From Pseudomonas sp. S06B 330 (lineage in GTDB: Bacteria > Pseudomonadota > Gammaproteobacteria > Pseudomonadales > Pseudomonadaceae), in contig NZ_CP088149.1 in assembly GCF_002845275.2 (NCBI RefSeq), forward strand, positions 5,152,001-5,216,000: 64,000 nt of DNA, read 5' to 3'. The position numbers and the translations under genes are program-made. The first letter of the stretch is position 1, and each line of letters starts with the position of its first letter. The notes below the pieces were generated by a model. That model worked only from the letters and a program-made list of their open reading frames with translations. It was not told where the DNA came from and did not search any database. Shown one piece after another: positions 9,923-19,361 of the stretch.

Positions 9923-11218
9923 ATGAAAGTTTTGATTATCGGTAGCGGTGGTCGTGAACACGCCCTGGCCTGGAAAGTTGCCCAGGACCCACGGGTCGAA
10001 AAGGTTTTCGTTGCCCCAGGCAACGCTGGCACCGCCACCGAAGCCAAGTGCGAGAATGTCGACATCGACGTTACCGCCCTGGAACAACTGGCCGATTTCG
10101 CTGAGAAAAACGTCGCCCTGACCATCGTCGGCCCTGAAGGCCCGCTGGTTGCCGGTGTCGTCGACCTGTTCCGCAGCCGCGGCCTGGACTGCTTCGGTCC
10201 CACCAAAGGCGCAGCCCAACTGGAAGGCTCGAAAGCCTTCACCAAAGACTTCCTGGCCCGCCACAAGATCCCTACCGCCGACTACCAGAACTTCACTGAG
10301 ATCGAGCCGGCCCTGGCCTACCTGCGCGAGAAAGGCGCACCGATCGTGATCAAGGCCGATGGCCTGGCCGCCGGTAAAGGCGTCATCGTCGCCATGACCC
10401 TGGCCGAAGCCGAAGATGCCGTACGCGACATGCTCGCTGGCAACGCTTTTGGCGATGCCGGTTCGCGCGTGGTGATCGAAGAGTTCCTTGACGGCGAAGA
10501 AGCCAGCTTCATCGTCATGGTCGATGGCCAGAACGTGCTGCCAATGGCTACCAGCCAGGACCACAAACGTGTGGGCGACGGCGACAGCGGCCCGAATACC
10601 GGTGGCATGGGTGCTTACTCCCCTGCCCCTGTGGTCACTGCCGAAGTGCACCAGCGGGTCATGGACCTGGTGATCTGGCCGACCGTGCGTGGCATGGCCG
10701 AAGAAGGCAATGTCTACACTGGTTTCCTCTATGCCGGTCTGATGATCGACAAAGCCGGTAATCCAAAAGTCATCGAGTTCAACTGCCGCTTCGGTGACCC
10801 GGAAACCCAACCAGTCATGTTGCGCCTGGAGTCTAGCCTGGTACTGCTGATCGAAGCCGCCTTCGCCAAGGCGCTGGACAAAGTTGAAGCACAGTGGAAC
10901 CCACAACCGAGCCTGGGCGTAGTCCTGGCTGCCGGTGGCTACCCTGGCGATTACAGCAAAGGCGCGGTCATCAACGGCCTGGACGCTGCGGCCAACTTGA
11001 CCGGTAAAGTGTTCCACGCCGGGACCGCCCTCAAGGACGGTCAGGTCGTCGCTACTGGCGGTCGCGTACTGTGCGCCACAGCTCTGGGTGAAACCGTCGA
11101 AGCCGCCCAACAGCAGGCCTACCGCCTGGCTGGCGAAATCAATTGGGAAGGCAGCTTCTACCGAAAAGACATCGGTTACCGCGCCATCGCCCGCGAACGT
11201 GGTGAAGATCAGCAGTAA
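9923..11218 (+). CDS. purD: Phosphoribosylamine-glycine ligase
   Basis: ATP-grasp enzyme joining phosphoribosylamine and glycine, the second step of purine synthesis. The 431-residue product has the N-terminal MKVLIIGSGGREHALAWK motif, the ATP-grasp core (VIKADGLAAGKGV, SQDHKRVGDGDSGPNTGGMGAYSP), the metal-binding EFNCRFGDPETQ and a C-terminal domain. Full length. It follows purH as usual and retS lies 135 bases downstream, the P. aeruginosa order. Confidence 0.98.
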   Translation: MKVLIIGSGGREHALAWKVAQDPRVEKVFVAPGNAGTATEAKCENVDIDVTALEQLADFAEKNVALTIVGPEGPLVAGVVDLFRSRGLDCFGPTKGAAQLEGSKAFTKDFLARHKIPTADYQNFTEIEPALAYLREKGAPIVIKADGLAAGKGVIVAMTLAEAEDAVRDMLAGNAFGDAGSRVVIEEFLDGEEASFIVMVDGQNVLPMATSQDHKRVGDGDSGPNTGGMGAYSPAPVVTAEVHQRVMDLVIWPTVRGMAEEGNVYTGFLYAGLMIDKAGNPKVIEFNCRFGDPETQPVMLRLESSLVLLIEAAFAKALDKVEAQWNPQPSLGVVLAAGGYPGDYSKGAVINGLDAAANLTGKVFHAGTALKDGQVVATGGRVLCATALGETVEAAQQQAYRLAGEINWEGSFYRKDIGYRAIARERGEDQQ

Positions 11219-11353
11219 AATAGCCTATGGAAGGAGTGACGCCACCGGCGTCCTGCTTCCGGTTCGGCGACAAGGCCCGCCATGGGCCTTGCCTTCGCCT
11301 CGGCGCGCCGCGCATAGTTATCGTCCAGCACTTTGCTAAGAAGGGATTTCGTT

Positions 11354-14125
11354 GTGCGTTGGCTCAGGATCGCCATTGGCCTCACCGTCAGCTTGCTGAC
11401 CTTGCTCTGCCTGTTCCCGGCGTCAGCCGAACAAAGCAGTGGCTGGGCGGTTTTGCTCGATGAACAGGCCAACCTGCAGCTCAGTGACGTGCGCTCCGAG
11501 CGCTACCGCAACCAATTCAGCCCCCTCCAGCTCAACCAACTCGATGCTGCAACGCCAGACCAGGCGCTGTGGTTGCACTACCGCCTGGAACCCGGCCAGC
11601 ACGAACAGCTGCTGCGGGTCTTCGCGCCGGATCTGTCTCGGCTTGATCTCTACGCCCTTGAAGGCGACCACCTGATCAAGCACATGCATAACGGTCGTAC
11701 CGCCGAAAGCGGCGAACTGTCCCTACGCAGCAGCGACCACCAACTGGCTTTGCCGAACAGTCCGCATACGCTGGATATCTACCTGCGCCTGGTTTCTGAG
11801 CATCAATTGCGTCCGAGCATCAGCCTGGAACCTGCTGCCCAGGTCGCTGCCGATCAGCGCCAACCTCTGATGTTTGGCGTGTTGTTTGGCTGCCTGTTGA
11901 TGCTGATGCTGCATAACCTCATTCGTTTCGCCTATTCGCGCTCCACAACCAGCCTGAGCCTGGCCGCCTATCACGGACTTATGCTGCTCAGCGCACTGAT
12001 TTTGCTCAATCTCAGCGGCCCCTGGTGGAGCCTCTGGCATTCAGCCCAAACCCCCGCCGCGTATCTTACTGCCTTGCTCGCCAGCCTGGCCGGCCTGACT
12101 TTCACGCTGCGCTTTTTCATGCCTTGTGAACAACCCCGCCTAAGCCGACTGCTGCAGGCTGAAATGATCCTGATCGGGCTCTCTGGCCTGCTACTGCTGT
12201 TCGTCGACACGCTGCCGCTCAATCTGATGACCTACGCGCTATTCGCCGTGGGCAGCTTGAGTATGCTGCTGATTGCCAGCTACCACTGGTACAAGGGCTA
12301 TGCGCCGGCGCGACTGTTTACGCTAGCCATGCTCGCTTTCAATATTGGCTGCCTGGTGGTACTGCCCGCATTGCTCGGATTGACCCGTACACCGACGCAA
12401 TGGTTGCTGTTCATTCTCCTGGGGCTGACCAGCTTCAGCGGCCTGCTGCTCAATCTGTCGGTCAGCGAACGCCTGCGCCGTATCAGTGAAGAGCGCTTCA
12501 GCGCCAGTCGCGAGCTGGCCGCCAGCAATGCCGAAATCAACGCCAAAGCCGAGTTCCTGGCCAAGATCAGCCATGAAATCCGCACACCGATGAACGGTGT
12601 ATTGGGGATGACCGAACTGCTGTTGGGCACGCCGCTTTCAGTCAAACAACGCGACTACGTTCAAACGATCCACAGCGCCGGTAATGAACTGCTCACACTG
12701 ATCAACGAGATCCTCGACATCTCCAAGCTCGAATCCGGGCAGATCGAGCTGGACGACGTGCAATTCGACCTCAACGCGCTGATCGAAGATTGCCTGAGTA
12801 TTTTCCGCGCCAAGGCCGAACAACAGAATATCGAGTTGATCAGCTTCACTCAGCCGCAAGTGCCCCGGGTCATAAGCGGTGACCCGACACGTCTGCGCCA
12901 GGCGTTGCTGAGTCTTTTGGAAAATGCCCTGAAGAAGACCGAGCAGGGCGAGATTCTCCTAGTGGTAGCGCTCGACCAACGGGGCAACGCTCCACGTTTG
13001 CGCATCGCCGTGCAGGACAGTGGCGACCCCATCGCCCCAGGCGAACGCGAAGCGCTGTTGCAGGCTGAACTGCACAGTAAGCATTTTCTATCCAGCAACA
13101 AGCTGGGTGGGCACCTGGGCCTGGTCATTGCCAAGCAACTGATCTCGCTGATGCAGGGTGAGTTCGGGATCAAGACCAGCCACGGCCTGGGCAACACGTT
13201 GTGGCTGACCCTCCCCCTAGATCCGCAGCGCCTCGAACAGCCTTCCACCGACCTCGACGGCCCCCTGCGTGGTGCCCGGGTGCTGGTAGTAGACGACAAC
13301 GACACCTGTCGCAAAGTCCTGGTACAGCAGTGCAGTGCCTGGGGTATGAACGTCAGCGCCGTGCCTTCGGGCAAGGAAGCCCTCGCCTTGCTGCGCACCA
13401 AGGCTCACTTGCGCGACTATTTCGATGCGGTCCTGCTCGACCAGAACATGCCCGGTATGACGGGCATGCAGTTGGCAGCCAAAATCAAAGAAGACCCGAG
13501 CCTGAACCACGATATTCTGCTGATCATGCTCACCGGCATCAGCAATGCACCGAGCAAGGTCATTGCCCGCAATGCCGGAGTCAAACGGATTCTGGCCAAG
13601 CCGGTTGCCGGTTACACCCTCAAAACCACCCTGGCGCAAGAGCTGGCCCAGCGCAGCAAGGACCAACCCGTTTTCCCGACACCGGTCGGCCTGGGTACAA
13701 CACTGAACGTGCCGAGCGATTTCCGCATCCTGGTAGCAGAAGACAACAGCATCTCGACCAAAGTCATCCGTGGCATGCTCGGCAAGCTCAGCCTGGAACC
13801 CGACACCGCCAGCAACGGAGAAGAAGCCCTGCAGGCGATGAAAACCAAGCACTACGACCTGGTACTGATGGACTGTGAGATGCCTGTGCTTGATGGCTTC
13901 TCGGCAACCCAACAACTACGAATCTGGGAAATCAGCAACCAGCGCAAGCGTACCCCCGTAGTAGCACTGACCGCGCATATCCTCGCCGAGCATAAAGAGC
14001 GCGCACGCCTGGCCGGCATGGACGGCCACATGGCCAAGCCGGTTGAGCTGTCACAATTGCGCGAGTTGATTGAGCATTGGGTGGCACGTCGCGAGGCTGA
14101 GCCCAACCAGGTTTCGACCTCGTAA
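11354..14125 (+). CDS. retS: Hybrid sensor histidine kinase RetS (7TMR-DISM, HK, two receivers)
   Basis: RetS antagonises the GacS kinase and so controls the RsmA switch between acute and biofilm lifestyles. The 923-residue product has a signal peptide (WLRIAIGLTVSLL to PASA), a periplasmic 7TMR-DISMED2-like domain (about 30-165), seven membrane helices (about 175-375), HisKA with FLAKISHEIRTPMNG (His at 407), an ATPase domain with an N box (LLENALKK), and two receiver domains with phosphorylatable Asp at 696 and 840. The GTG at 11354 is chosen because GAAGGGA lies seven bases upstream; TTG 11333 is in frame but would place that site inside the gene. The position after purD matches the PAO1 locus as I recall it. 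Confidence 0.9.
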   Translation: MRWLRIAIGLTVSLLTLLCLFPASAEQSSGWAVLLDEQANLQLSDVRSERYRNQFSPLQLNQLDAATPDQALWLHYRLEPGQHEQLLRVFAPDLSRLDLYALEGDHLIKHMHNGRTAESGELSLRSSDHQLALPNSPHTLDIYLRLVSEHQLRPSISLEPAAQVAADQRQPLMFGVLFGCLLMLMLHNLIRFAYSRSTTSLSLAAYHGLMLLSALILLNLSGPWWSLWHSAQTPAAYLTALLASLAGLTFTLRFFMPCEQPRLSRLLQAEMILIGLSGLLLLFVDTLPLNLMTYALFAVGSLSMLLIASYHWYKGYAPARLFTLAMLAFNIGCLVVLPALLGLTRTPTQWLLFILLGLTSFSGLLLNLSVSERLRRISEERFSASRELAASNAEINAKAEFLAKISHEIRTPMNGVLGMTELLLGTPLSVKQRDYVQTIHSAGNELLTLINEILDISKLESGQIELDDVQFDLNALIEDCLSIFRAKAEQQNIELISFTQPQVPRVISGDPTRLRQALLSLLENALKKTEQGEILLVVALDQRGNAPRLRIAVQDSGDPIAPGEREALLQAELHSKHFLSSNKLGGHLGLVIAKQLISLMQGEFGIKTSHGLGNTLWLTLPLDPQRLEQPSTDLDGPLRGARVLVVDDNDTCRKVLVQQCSAWGMNVSAVPSGKEALALLRTKAHLRDYFDAVLLDQNMPGMTGMQLAAKIKEDPSLNHDILLIMLTGISNAPSKVIARNAGVKRILAKPVAGYTLKTTLAQELAQRSKDQPVFPTPVGLGTTLNVPSDFRILVAEDNSISTKVIRGMLGKLSLEPDTASNGEEALQAMKTKHYDLVLMDCEMPVLDGFSATQQLRIWEISNQRKRTPVVALTAHILAEHKERARLAGMDGHMAKPVELSQLRELIEHWVARREAEPNQVSTS

Positions 14126-14180
14126 GCTCGGCTGCCCCTGATACACTTCTTTCACATTTCCCTTGCCGCGAGCCCCGATC

Positions 14181-14777
14181 ATGCTCCATGAGTTATTCAG
14201 CGTTTACCTGAAAATGCTCGTGCTCTACAGCCCGTTCTTTGTGCTCTCGTGCTTTATCAGTCTGACCCGCGGCTATTCCAGCAAAGAGCGCAAACGCCTG
14301 GCCTGGAAAGTAGCCATTGCCGCGCTGATCGCCAGCGTGCTGCTGTACCTGTTCGGGCGGGCGATCTTTGGTGTGTTCGGTATCACCGTTGATGCTTTTC
14401 GCATCGGTGCTGGCAGCGTCCTGTTCATTTCTGCTCTGGGCATGGCTCAGGGCAAGTCGGCGGTGCAGACCGACAACGTCCAGCAAGACGTCACCATTGT
14501 GCCGCTGACCATCCCCCTGACCGTCGGCCCCGGCACCATCGGTGCTCTGTTGGTCATGGGCGTCGGCCAGCCGCACTGGGATGATAAGTTGCTGGCCATC
14601 GCCAGTATCGCCCTGGCCAGCTTCACCGTGGGCTTGGTGCTGTACCTCTCGAACCGGATCGAGCGAATACTTGGCGACCAGGGTTTGCAAATTGTCAGCC
14701 GGTTGATGGGCTTGTTTGTCTGTGCGCTGGCAGCACAGATTATCTTTACCGGAATCAAGGGTTACTTGGTCCCCTAG
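14181..14777 (+). CDS. MarC-family integral membrane protein
   Basis: The 198-residue product has six predicted membrane helices and family motifs (VPLTIPLTVGPGTIGAL, RLMGLFVCALAAQIIFTGIKGYL). Family members are annotated as multiple-antibiotic-resistance MarC or NAAT-type transporters, but the substrate is uncertain. The ATG at 14181 gives the usual N terminus; an upstream in-frame start at 14163 is less likely. The 3' end overlaps by four bases the 3' end of the convergent unknown gene at 14774. Confidence 0.85.
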   Translation: MLHELFSVYLKMLVLYSPFFVLSCFISLTRGYSSKERKRLAWKVAIAALIASVLLYLFGRAIFGVFGITVDAFRIGAGSVLFISALGMAQGKSAVQTDNVQQDVTIVPLTIPLTVGPGTIGALLVMGVGQPHWDDKLLAIASIALASFTVGLVLYLSNRIERILGDQGLQIVSRLMGLFVCALAAQIIFTGIKGYLVP

Positions 14778-15397
14778 ATCTGCAGCTCGAGGATTTCTCG
14801 CAGGGCAATCGCCTGCAGGCTTCGTTCGACCTTGCTCCTGAACTGTTGATCGAACAGACGGGTGTTGAAGCGCACCAATTCGGCCCTAACCAGTTGATGC
14901 CGACGCGTTCGAAACAGAAAGCCGGCGTCAATCTCCGAGCGCTTGATCACTTCGTGATACAGCACCATATCGACCGCGCCGTTTCTGGCCGGTGCACACG
15001 GCAGTAACTGAAACAGCCCGTTCTGACGTGCACGCTGTTCAAAATGCAGCAACGCCCCGGCATTGTTCTTCAGCCCCTGCAGCGCCAGCTCGGTGGACGT
15101 CGCATAGTGGCTACCGGCAATGGCTGAAATGGTATTGAGCGTACGATCAACAATATTCGGCCGCTCATTGCTCGGCCAGTGCACTTCGCTGGGCGGCACC
15201 GCGTCCCAGCCATAGAACTTCAGCTTGTTTTTGTAATAGCTGTACCAGTCCTCGACAAGACCTTGTTCATGAACAAAGCACGTTTCCTGCTCGGCTTGCA
15301 GCAATGCAAGCTGCACCGAACTTCGTTGTGCCACCGTCAAGCCAGGCATGAATGACATCAGCCCGGTGCCTACCACTGCCGCCTGTTGCTTACTCAT
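14774..15397 (-). CDS. Unknown protein, third member of a three-paralogue cassette
   Basis: I do not recognise the family. The 207-residue product has no clear signal peptide beyond a mildly hydrophobic N terminus. It shares a segment pattern with the two genes upstream: PGLTVAQRSSV, then about 25 residues, then WYSYYKNKLKFYGW, and a final FNxRLFDQQFRSKVERSL helix. The start ATG at 15397 has AAGGAGG seven bases upstream and overlaps the previous stop by eight bases (ATGAGTAA), indicating translational coupling. It is the last gene of the cassette and meets the MarC gene tail to tail. Confidence 0.75.
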   Translation of the reverse strand: MSKQQAAVVGTGLMSFMPGLTVAQRSSVQLALLQAEQETCFVHEQGLVEDWYSYYKNKLKFYGWDAVPPSEVHWPSNERPNIVDRTLNTISAIAGSHYATSTELALQGLKNNAGALLHFEQRARQNGLFQLLPCAPARNGAVDMVLYHEVIKRSEIDAGFLFRTRRHQLVRAELVRFNTRLFDQQFRSKVERSLQAIALREILELQI

Positions 15398-16079
15398 GAT
15401 TGCCTCCTTGCACCCGGCCAAGATTCGACAGGTAACATTGCTCTTGCTGCTTACGCTCGATCAACGCCCGTAATTGCCCTCGCTGAGGCTCGAACTGCTG
15501 GTTGTCCAGTTGCGCCGACAGTCCCTTTACAACTACGTCGCCCTGCAAGGCTTTGGCGAGTAGCGGCCCCTCGATGCTCACATGGGCAACCTGTTCCGAT
15601 GTCTGCAATGCAATGCTGCACAGATTTATCACCGGCCCGGGATGAACCAGGCCAACTTCCAAGGCGACCCGTGTGCCGGACTCATGGCCTTCAAAGGTGA
15701 AGTGGCGAAAGTTATCCAGGTTGTTCTGCGTCTTTTTTAACGTGGCGAGTCCGTACTCAATGAGGTTGTCCGCCATCGGGAATTGGCTGTCCAGCCAAAG
15801 GCGCACCGGCTGGATGGGGGCAATCAATGAACACCCGTTTGCAGACTGCGTATCGTAGAAGGACTGGGTTGTGATCCAACCACGCTCAGAAAGCACCTGC
15901 CGGTAACGCGCATACCACGACGGATACAGAGTGAAGCGCGACCCCACCACCTTGTTGGCCAACAGCTGGGCATACAGCAACGAGTCAAGCACTGCCTGCC
16001 GTTGAGCAGGTGGCACTTGGGGGGCAATCAGCAGCAGGGTGCCCCCTGCTGTCCACAGCGAGTAATCGTCCGTTTCCAT
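15390..16079 (-). CDS. Unknown protein, second member of a three-paralogue cassette
   Basis: The 229-residue product has an N terminus METDDYSLW and the shared pattern PPAQRQAVLDSLLYAQLLANKVV, then WYARYRQVLSERGWITTQSFYD, and a C-terminal charged helix (RGQLRALIERKQQEQ). The start at 16079 is chosen for AGGAGC upstream; the longer open frame to 16124 would run through that site. It is translationally coupled to the next gene. No catalytic motif, membrane segment or known domain is recognised. Weak similarity to its neighbours over the whole length suggests ancient tandem duplication. Confidence 0.75.
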   Translation of the reverse strand: METDDYSLWTAGGTLLLIAPQVPPAQRQAVLDSLLYAQLLANKVVGSRFTLYPSWYARYRQVLSERGWITTQSFYDTQSANGCSLIAPIQPVRLWLDSQFPMADNLIEYGLATLKKTQNNLDNFRHFTFEGHESGTRVALEVGLVHPGPVINLCSIALQTSEQVAHVSIEGPLLAKALQGDVVVKGLSAQLDNQQFEPQRGQLRALIERKQQEQCYLSNLGRVQGGNHE

Positions 16080-16133
16080 GATTCTTGCTCCTGAAGTGAC
16101 AGGATGGCTCGCCGAGCGAGCCATCCTGTGCGG

Positions 16134-16823
16134 TCAGATCTCGTAATCCAGTACGTTGTTGAGGCTTTTATCGCCCAGCTTGCTCTCGATGGTGCCGCGC
16201 AGTCGCTCGTACAGCGACTTGTTGAACGACAGCGCCGCTGTGCCGGTGTAGAACACTGTAGAGCTGCTTTTCCATTCAAGAACAAACGAATCCAGGTCAC
16301 GGACCAAGGTGTCGGAATGCACACAGCTCATGGCCAAGACCACTTCACCCTCGGAGGTTTCAATGCAGGACGCCAGACCGATTGTGGCCGCCTCTTTGCC
16401 TTTTACGTTATGGTCAAAAAGCTTCTGGGCCTGATCAACTTCGATCAGCTTCGCCAAGGCATCGCTGGTCAACTTGTTCAACGCCACGCCAATTGCCCCA
16501 CCCAGCACAGCCGTACCGACAGCGCCCAGCGCTTTGGAGGCGATAGCACCGACGGTCAATGCTTGCGAGGAAACAGACTCACGCTCGTAGCTGCGGCGCG
16601 CAGTGACCCAACCACAATCCTGCATGACTTTGAGAAATTGCTTGAACCAGGCTTCGCCCTGGCCTTCCTGGTCATAAAGCTTGCTGGCGACGAGGGAGGC
16701 GAACTGGTACGAGTTCTTCACGTCGGTGCGGCTTTGCACCGACATGCCGGCACCAAACGCCATCAGCGATTGCTCAAGAACGGCCGCAGTGTTGGTACTC
16801 AGAATTTCAGTGGTATCGCTCAT
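16134..16823 (-). CDS. Unknown protein, first member of a three-paralogue cassette, with Gly/Ala-rich hydrophobic segment
   Basis: The 229-residue product shares with its two neighbours the pattern GMSVQSRTDVKNSYQFASLVASKL and WFKQFLKVMQDCGWVTARRSYE. Uniquely it carries a Gly/Ala-rich hydrophobic stretch (about residues 90-120, IASKALGAVGTAVLGGAIGVAL) that could insert in a membrane. The C-terminal part is rich in Thr/Ser beta-like strands and ends LNNVLDYEI. Start ATG at 16823. It is separated from the cob operon upstream by a hairpin, and 54 bases separate it from the next cassette gene. Function unknown; an effector or toxin-like role would be speculation. Confidence 0.75.
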   Translation of the reverse strand: MSDTTEILSTNTAAVLEQSLMAFGAGMSVQSRTDVKNSYQFASLVASKLYDQEGQGEAWFKQFLKVMQDCGWVTARRSYERESVSSQALTVGAIASKALGAVGTAVLGGAIGVALNKLTSDALAKLIEVDQAQKLFDHNVKGKEAATIGLASCIETSEGEVVLAMSCVHSDTLVRDLDSFVLEWKSSSTVFYTGTAALSFNKSLYERLRGTIESKLGDKSLNNVLDYEI

Positions 16824-16844
16824 CTCGAATAGTCCTTTTCATGA

Positions 16845-16872
16845 AAGCCCCGCGCGTTATTGGCGGGGGCTT
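16845..16872 (-). terminator. Possible terminator downstream of cobJ
   Basis: On the minus strand AAGCCCC (16872-16866 side) pairs with GGGGCTT (16851-16845 side) around a 13-base loop, 55 bases after the cobJ stop. The following T tract is only three bases, so termination may be partial. Confidence 0.5.
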
Positions 16873-16926
16873 CACACTATTGGAGACAACCACTTTGATC
16901 AGGATCGAAACCTTTCCCGGACAAAC

Positions 16927-18627
16927 TTAGCCCTGTGCTGGATACCAGCGCGGGGTATACACCCACTGGCTGCCATCAGCGCGGGCAAAGCCGCAGGTGG
17001 TCGAAGAACCGACCAGTACCATGGTGCGCATGTCGACCATCTCTGGCTGCAGTTCACCCAACGTGACCACTCTCAGCGTCTGCCCCGGCCTACCAATGTC
17101 ACGGCCAAGTACTACAGGCGTCTGTGCCGTACGGTGCTGACGAACAATGTCGAGCGCCCGGCCCAACTGCCAAGGACGCGAGCGTGAGATCGGGTTGTAG
17201 AAGGCCAGCGCCAAGTCGGCCTGGCAGGCAAGATCCAAGCGTTTCTCAATAATCGACCAGGGCTTGAGATTGTCCGACAGCGACAGCACGCAGAAGTCAT
17301 GGCCCAGCGGCGCCCCGGCCTGAGCGGCAGTGGCCAACGATGCGGAAACGCCGGGCAGGATTTCCAGCTCAACCGCATGCCAGCGTGGATCACCGGATTC
17401 GTGCAGGGCTTCAAGCACGGCTGCAGCCATGGCGAAGACACCAGGATCACCCGAAGAAACCACCACCACTGAACGACCTTGGGCTGCCAATTCAAAGGCA
17501 TGCCGGGCACGCTGCATTTCTTCACGGTTGTCGGTGCAGTGCATGACTTGATCCGCACGGAAAGGACCCGCCATGCGTACGTAGGTTTCGTAACCGAGAA
17601 TATCATTGGCCTGAGCCAGCTCGGCCTTGACCGCAGGCACCATGAACTCGGCAGCACCCGGCCCTAGCCCGATCACCGCCAGACGACCACGGGGGCGACC
17701 GATGAGCAGTGGCTCGATGGGTTGGTTTGAGACCACCATCGCCAAGTGTTCTGAGACCGGCTGCGGCGGCAGCAACTGCGGCAGCACCTGTGCCGCCAGT
17801 GCACTGGCACTTTCAGCATCCGGCGCAAAACGTACTGCTACGCCCAGCTCAGCCGCTGCAGCGTGTAAAGCCTGCTCAGCCATCAGCGATTCGCTGGCCA
17901 ACAGACAGGCCAGCGCAGGTTCGGCAATGCGTGCATTGCCCAACGCCTCGCGCACAGTTGTCGCCAGGTCTGACTCTACAGCCGTAACCGCGACCATGAC
18001 GCAACGCGGATAGATAACCAGCTCGTGAGCCGACACTTCCCGCGCCTCGCAGCCAACATGAATGGCCAGTTGTGCCTGATCGCTGTGCGGCAGTTGGGCA
18101 TCGGCTAGCCAGGGTGCCTCACCGTTGATACGCACCGACTCGCCAGCCAATAGATCGGAGACAAAGCGCTTGCCCAGCTCCAGATCAGCCAGGGCATAAC
18201 CATTGGGAGGATTGAGCAAGCAAGTGCCGAAACGCAGTTCACCGCTGGTGGTAATTGCCGCCGTTACGCCCAGGCCTACGGCAATTTCCCGCGCCAGGAC
18301 ATTGACTCCGCCCAGGCCGCCGAGCAGAGGCACCACTGCACTGCCGTCTTCGGCCACCGCCAGGACTGGCGGCTCCACACCTTTCTCCAACAGAAGGCTG
18401 GCCAGGCTGCGAATGACAATTCCGGCAGCACACAAGGCAATGATCGGTGTGTCTTGCTGATAGAGCTGGCGCAGCGTCACGCCGAATTCCTGATAACTGC
18501 GATCGACGTCCTCGACCCGGCCTTCCAGACCATGAATCAAAGCGTCCGGATAGAGTTGCTGAATCTTGCGGGCAGTGGCCAGGCTGCCTTTGCCGAGGAT
18601 GACGATGGCCGGAGCTTTGCGTGTCAT
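16927..18627 (-). CDS. cobJ: CbiG-CobJ fusion: cobalamin biosynthesis protein / precorrin-3B C17-methyltransferase
   Basis: The 566-residue product joins an N-terminal CbiG-like region (about 1-310: APAIVILGKGSLATARKI, CAAGIVIRSLASLL, GGLGGVNVLAREIA) to a C-terminal tetrapyrrole methylase domain (about 325-566: LAVIGLGPGAAEFMVP, VVVVSSGDPGVFAMAA, EILPGVSA). The latter performs SAM-dependent C17 methylation with ring contraction. The start ATG at 18627 overlaps the cobI stop (TGATG); GTG codons at 18630 and 18639 are alternatives. It is the last gene of cobGHIJ. CbiG opens the ring-A lactone in the anaerobic route, so the fusion beside the aerobic CobG is notable. Confidence 0.93.
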   Translation of the reverse strand: MTRKAPAIVILGKGSLATARKIQQLYPDALIHGLEGRVEDVDRSYQEFGVTLRQLYQQDTPIIALCAAGIVIRSLASLLLEKGVEPPVLAVAEDGSAVVPLLGGLGGVNVLAREIAVGLGVTAAITTSGELRFGTCLLNPPNGYALADLELGKRFVSDLLAGESVRINGEAPWLADAQLPHSDQAQLAIHVGCEAREVSAHELVIYPRCVMVAVTAVESDLATTVREALGNARIAEPALACLLASESLMAEQALHAAAAELGVAVRFAPDAESASALAAQVLPQLLPPQPVSEHLAMVVSNQPIEPLLIGRPRGRLAVIGLGPGAAEFMVPAVKAELAQANDILGYETYVRMAGPFRADQVMHCTDNREEMQRARHAFELAAQGRSVVVVSSGDPGVFAMAAAVLEALHESGDPRWHAVELEILPGVSASLATAAQAGAPLGHDFCVLSLSDNLKPWSIIEKRLDLACQADLALAFYNPISRSRPWQLGRALDIVRQHRTAQTPVVLGRDIGRPGQTLRVVTLGELQPEMVDMRTMVLVGSSTTCGFARADGSQWVYTPRWYPAQG

Positions 18628-19361
18628 CACCCTTGCCACCTTTCACCCGGAACGATGATCAGCGAGAAGTACGGCGATGACTGCGGATCGACTTCATCCA
18701 GGGCCACAATTTTCTGATTGGCCATGGTCGCGCGCTCCACGTACAGCGCACGCTCGGCCAGGCCAAGTTCAGTCAACACCTCACGGACCTTGGGGAAGTT
18801 GCGCCCCAGCTTCATGATCACCGCTGCATCGGCATCGGCCAGGCGGCGCTTGAGTTCGTCATGGGGCAGAACGCCAGACAGCACCGACAGGCTCTGGTTG
18901 CGATAAACCAGCGGTGCGCCGAGCACCGACGCACCGCCCAACATCGAGCAGACACCCGGAATCACCTCGGCCTGGTAACGCTCGGCCAGGCGATCATGCA
19001 GGTACATGTAGGAACCGTAGAAGAACGGATCCCCCTCACAGATAACCGCGACATCACGTCCGGCATCCAGGTGGGCGGCAACCTCAAGGCTCGCTGCGTC
19101 GTAGAAATCGCTGATGACCTGCTCATAGGACAGCGGCGCTGGCAGCACCTCGGTGGTCACCGGGTATACCAGCGGCAGCAGCGTCTGGGCTTGCTGCAAG
19201 TGGCCTTCGATGATGCCAAACGCATTACCGCGCTTACCCTTGGCAACGAAATACGCCACCACCGGCGATTCGCGCAGTAGCCGCAGTGCCTTGACGGTGA
19301 TCAGTTCTGGGTCACCCGGGCCTACGCCCAGGCCAAGCAAACGTCCACGAGCCTGCATCAT
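18627..19361 (-). CDS. cobI: Precorrin-2 C20-methyltransferase
   Basis: SAM-dependent methylation of precorrin-2 to precorrin-3A. The 244-residue tetrapyrrole methylase has [22 protein letters not shown], the SAM motif [18 protein letters not shown] and [15 protein letters not shown]. Two ATG codons (19361, 19358) are possible starts; GGAGG lies four and seven bases upstream of them. The first overlaps the cobH stop. Central gene of the cobGHIJ operon. Confidence 0.95.
   Translation of the reverse strand: MMQARGRLLGLGVGPGDPELITVKALRLLRESPVVAYFVAKGKRGNAFGIIEGHLQQAQTLLPLVYPVTTEVLPAPLSYEQVISDFYDAASLEVAAHLDAGRDVAVICEGDPFFYGSYMYLHDRLAERYQAEVIPGVCSMLGGASVLGAPLVYRNQSLSVLSGVLPHDELKRRLADADAAVIMKLGRNFPKVREVLTELGLAERALYVERATMANQKIVALDEVDPQSSPYFSLIIVPGERWQG

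Noticed and set aside
9779..11110. Minus-strand open frame (443 codons) opposite purD and the purH-purD spacer
   Set aside because: Antisense shadow of purD; the part over the spacer is better explained by RNA hairpins.
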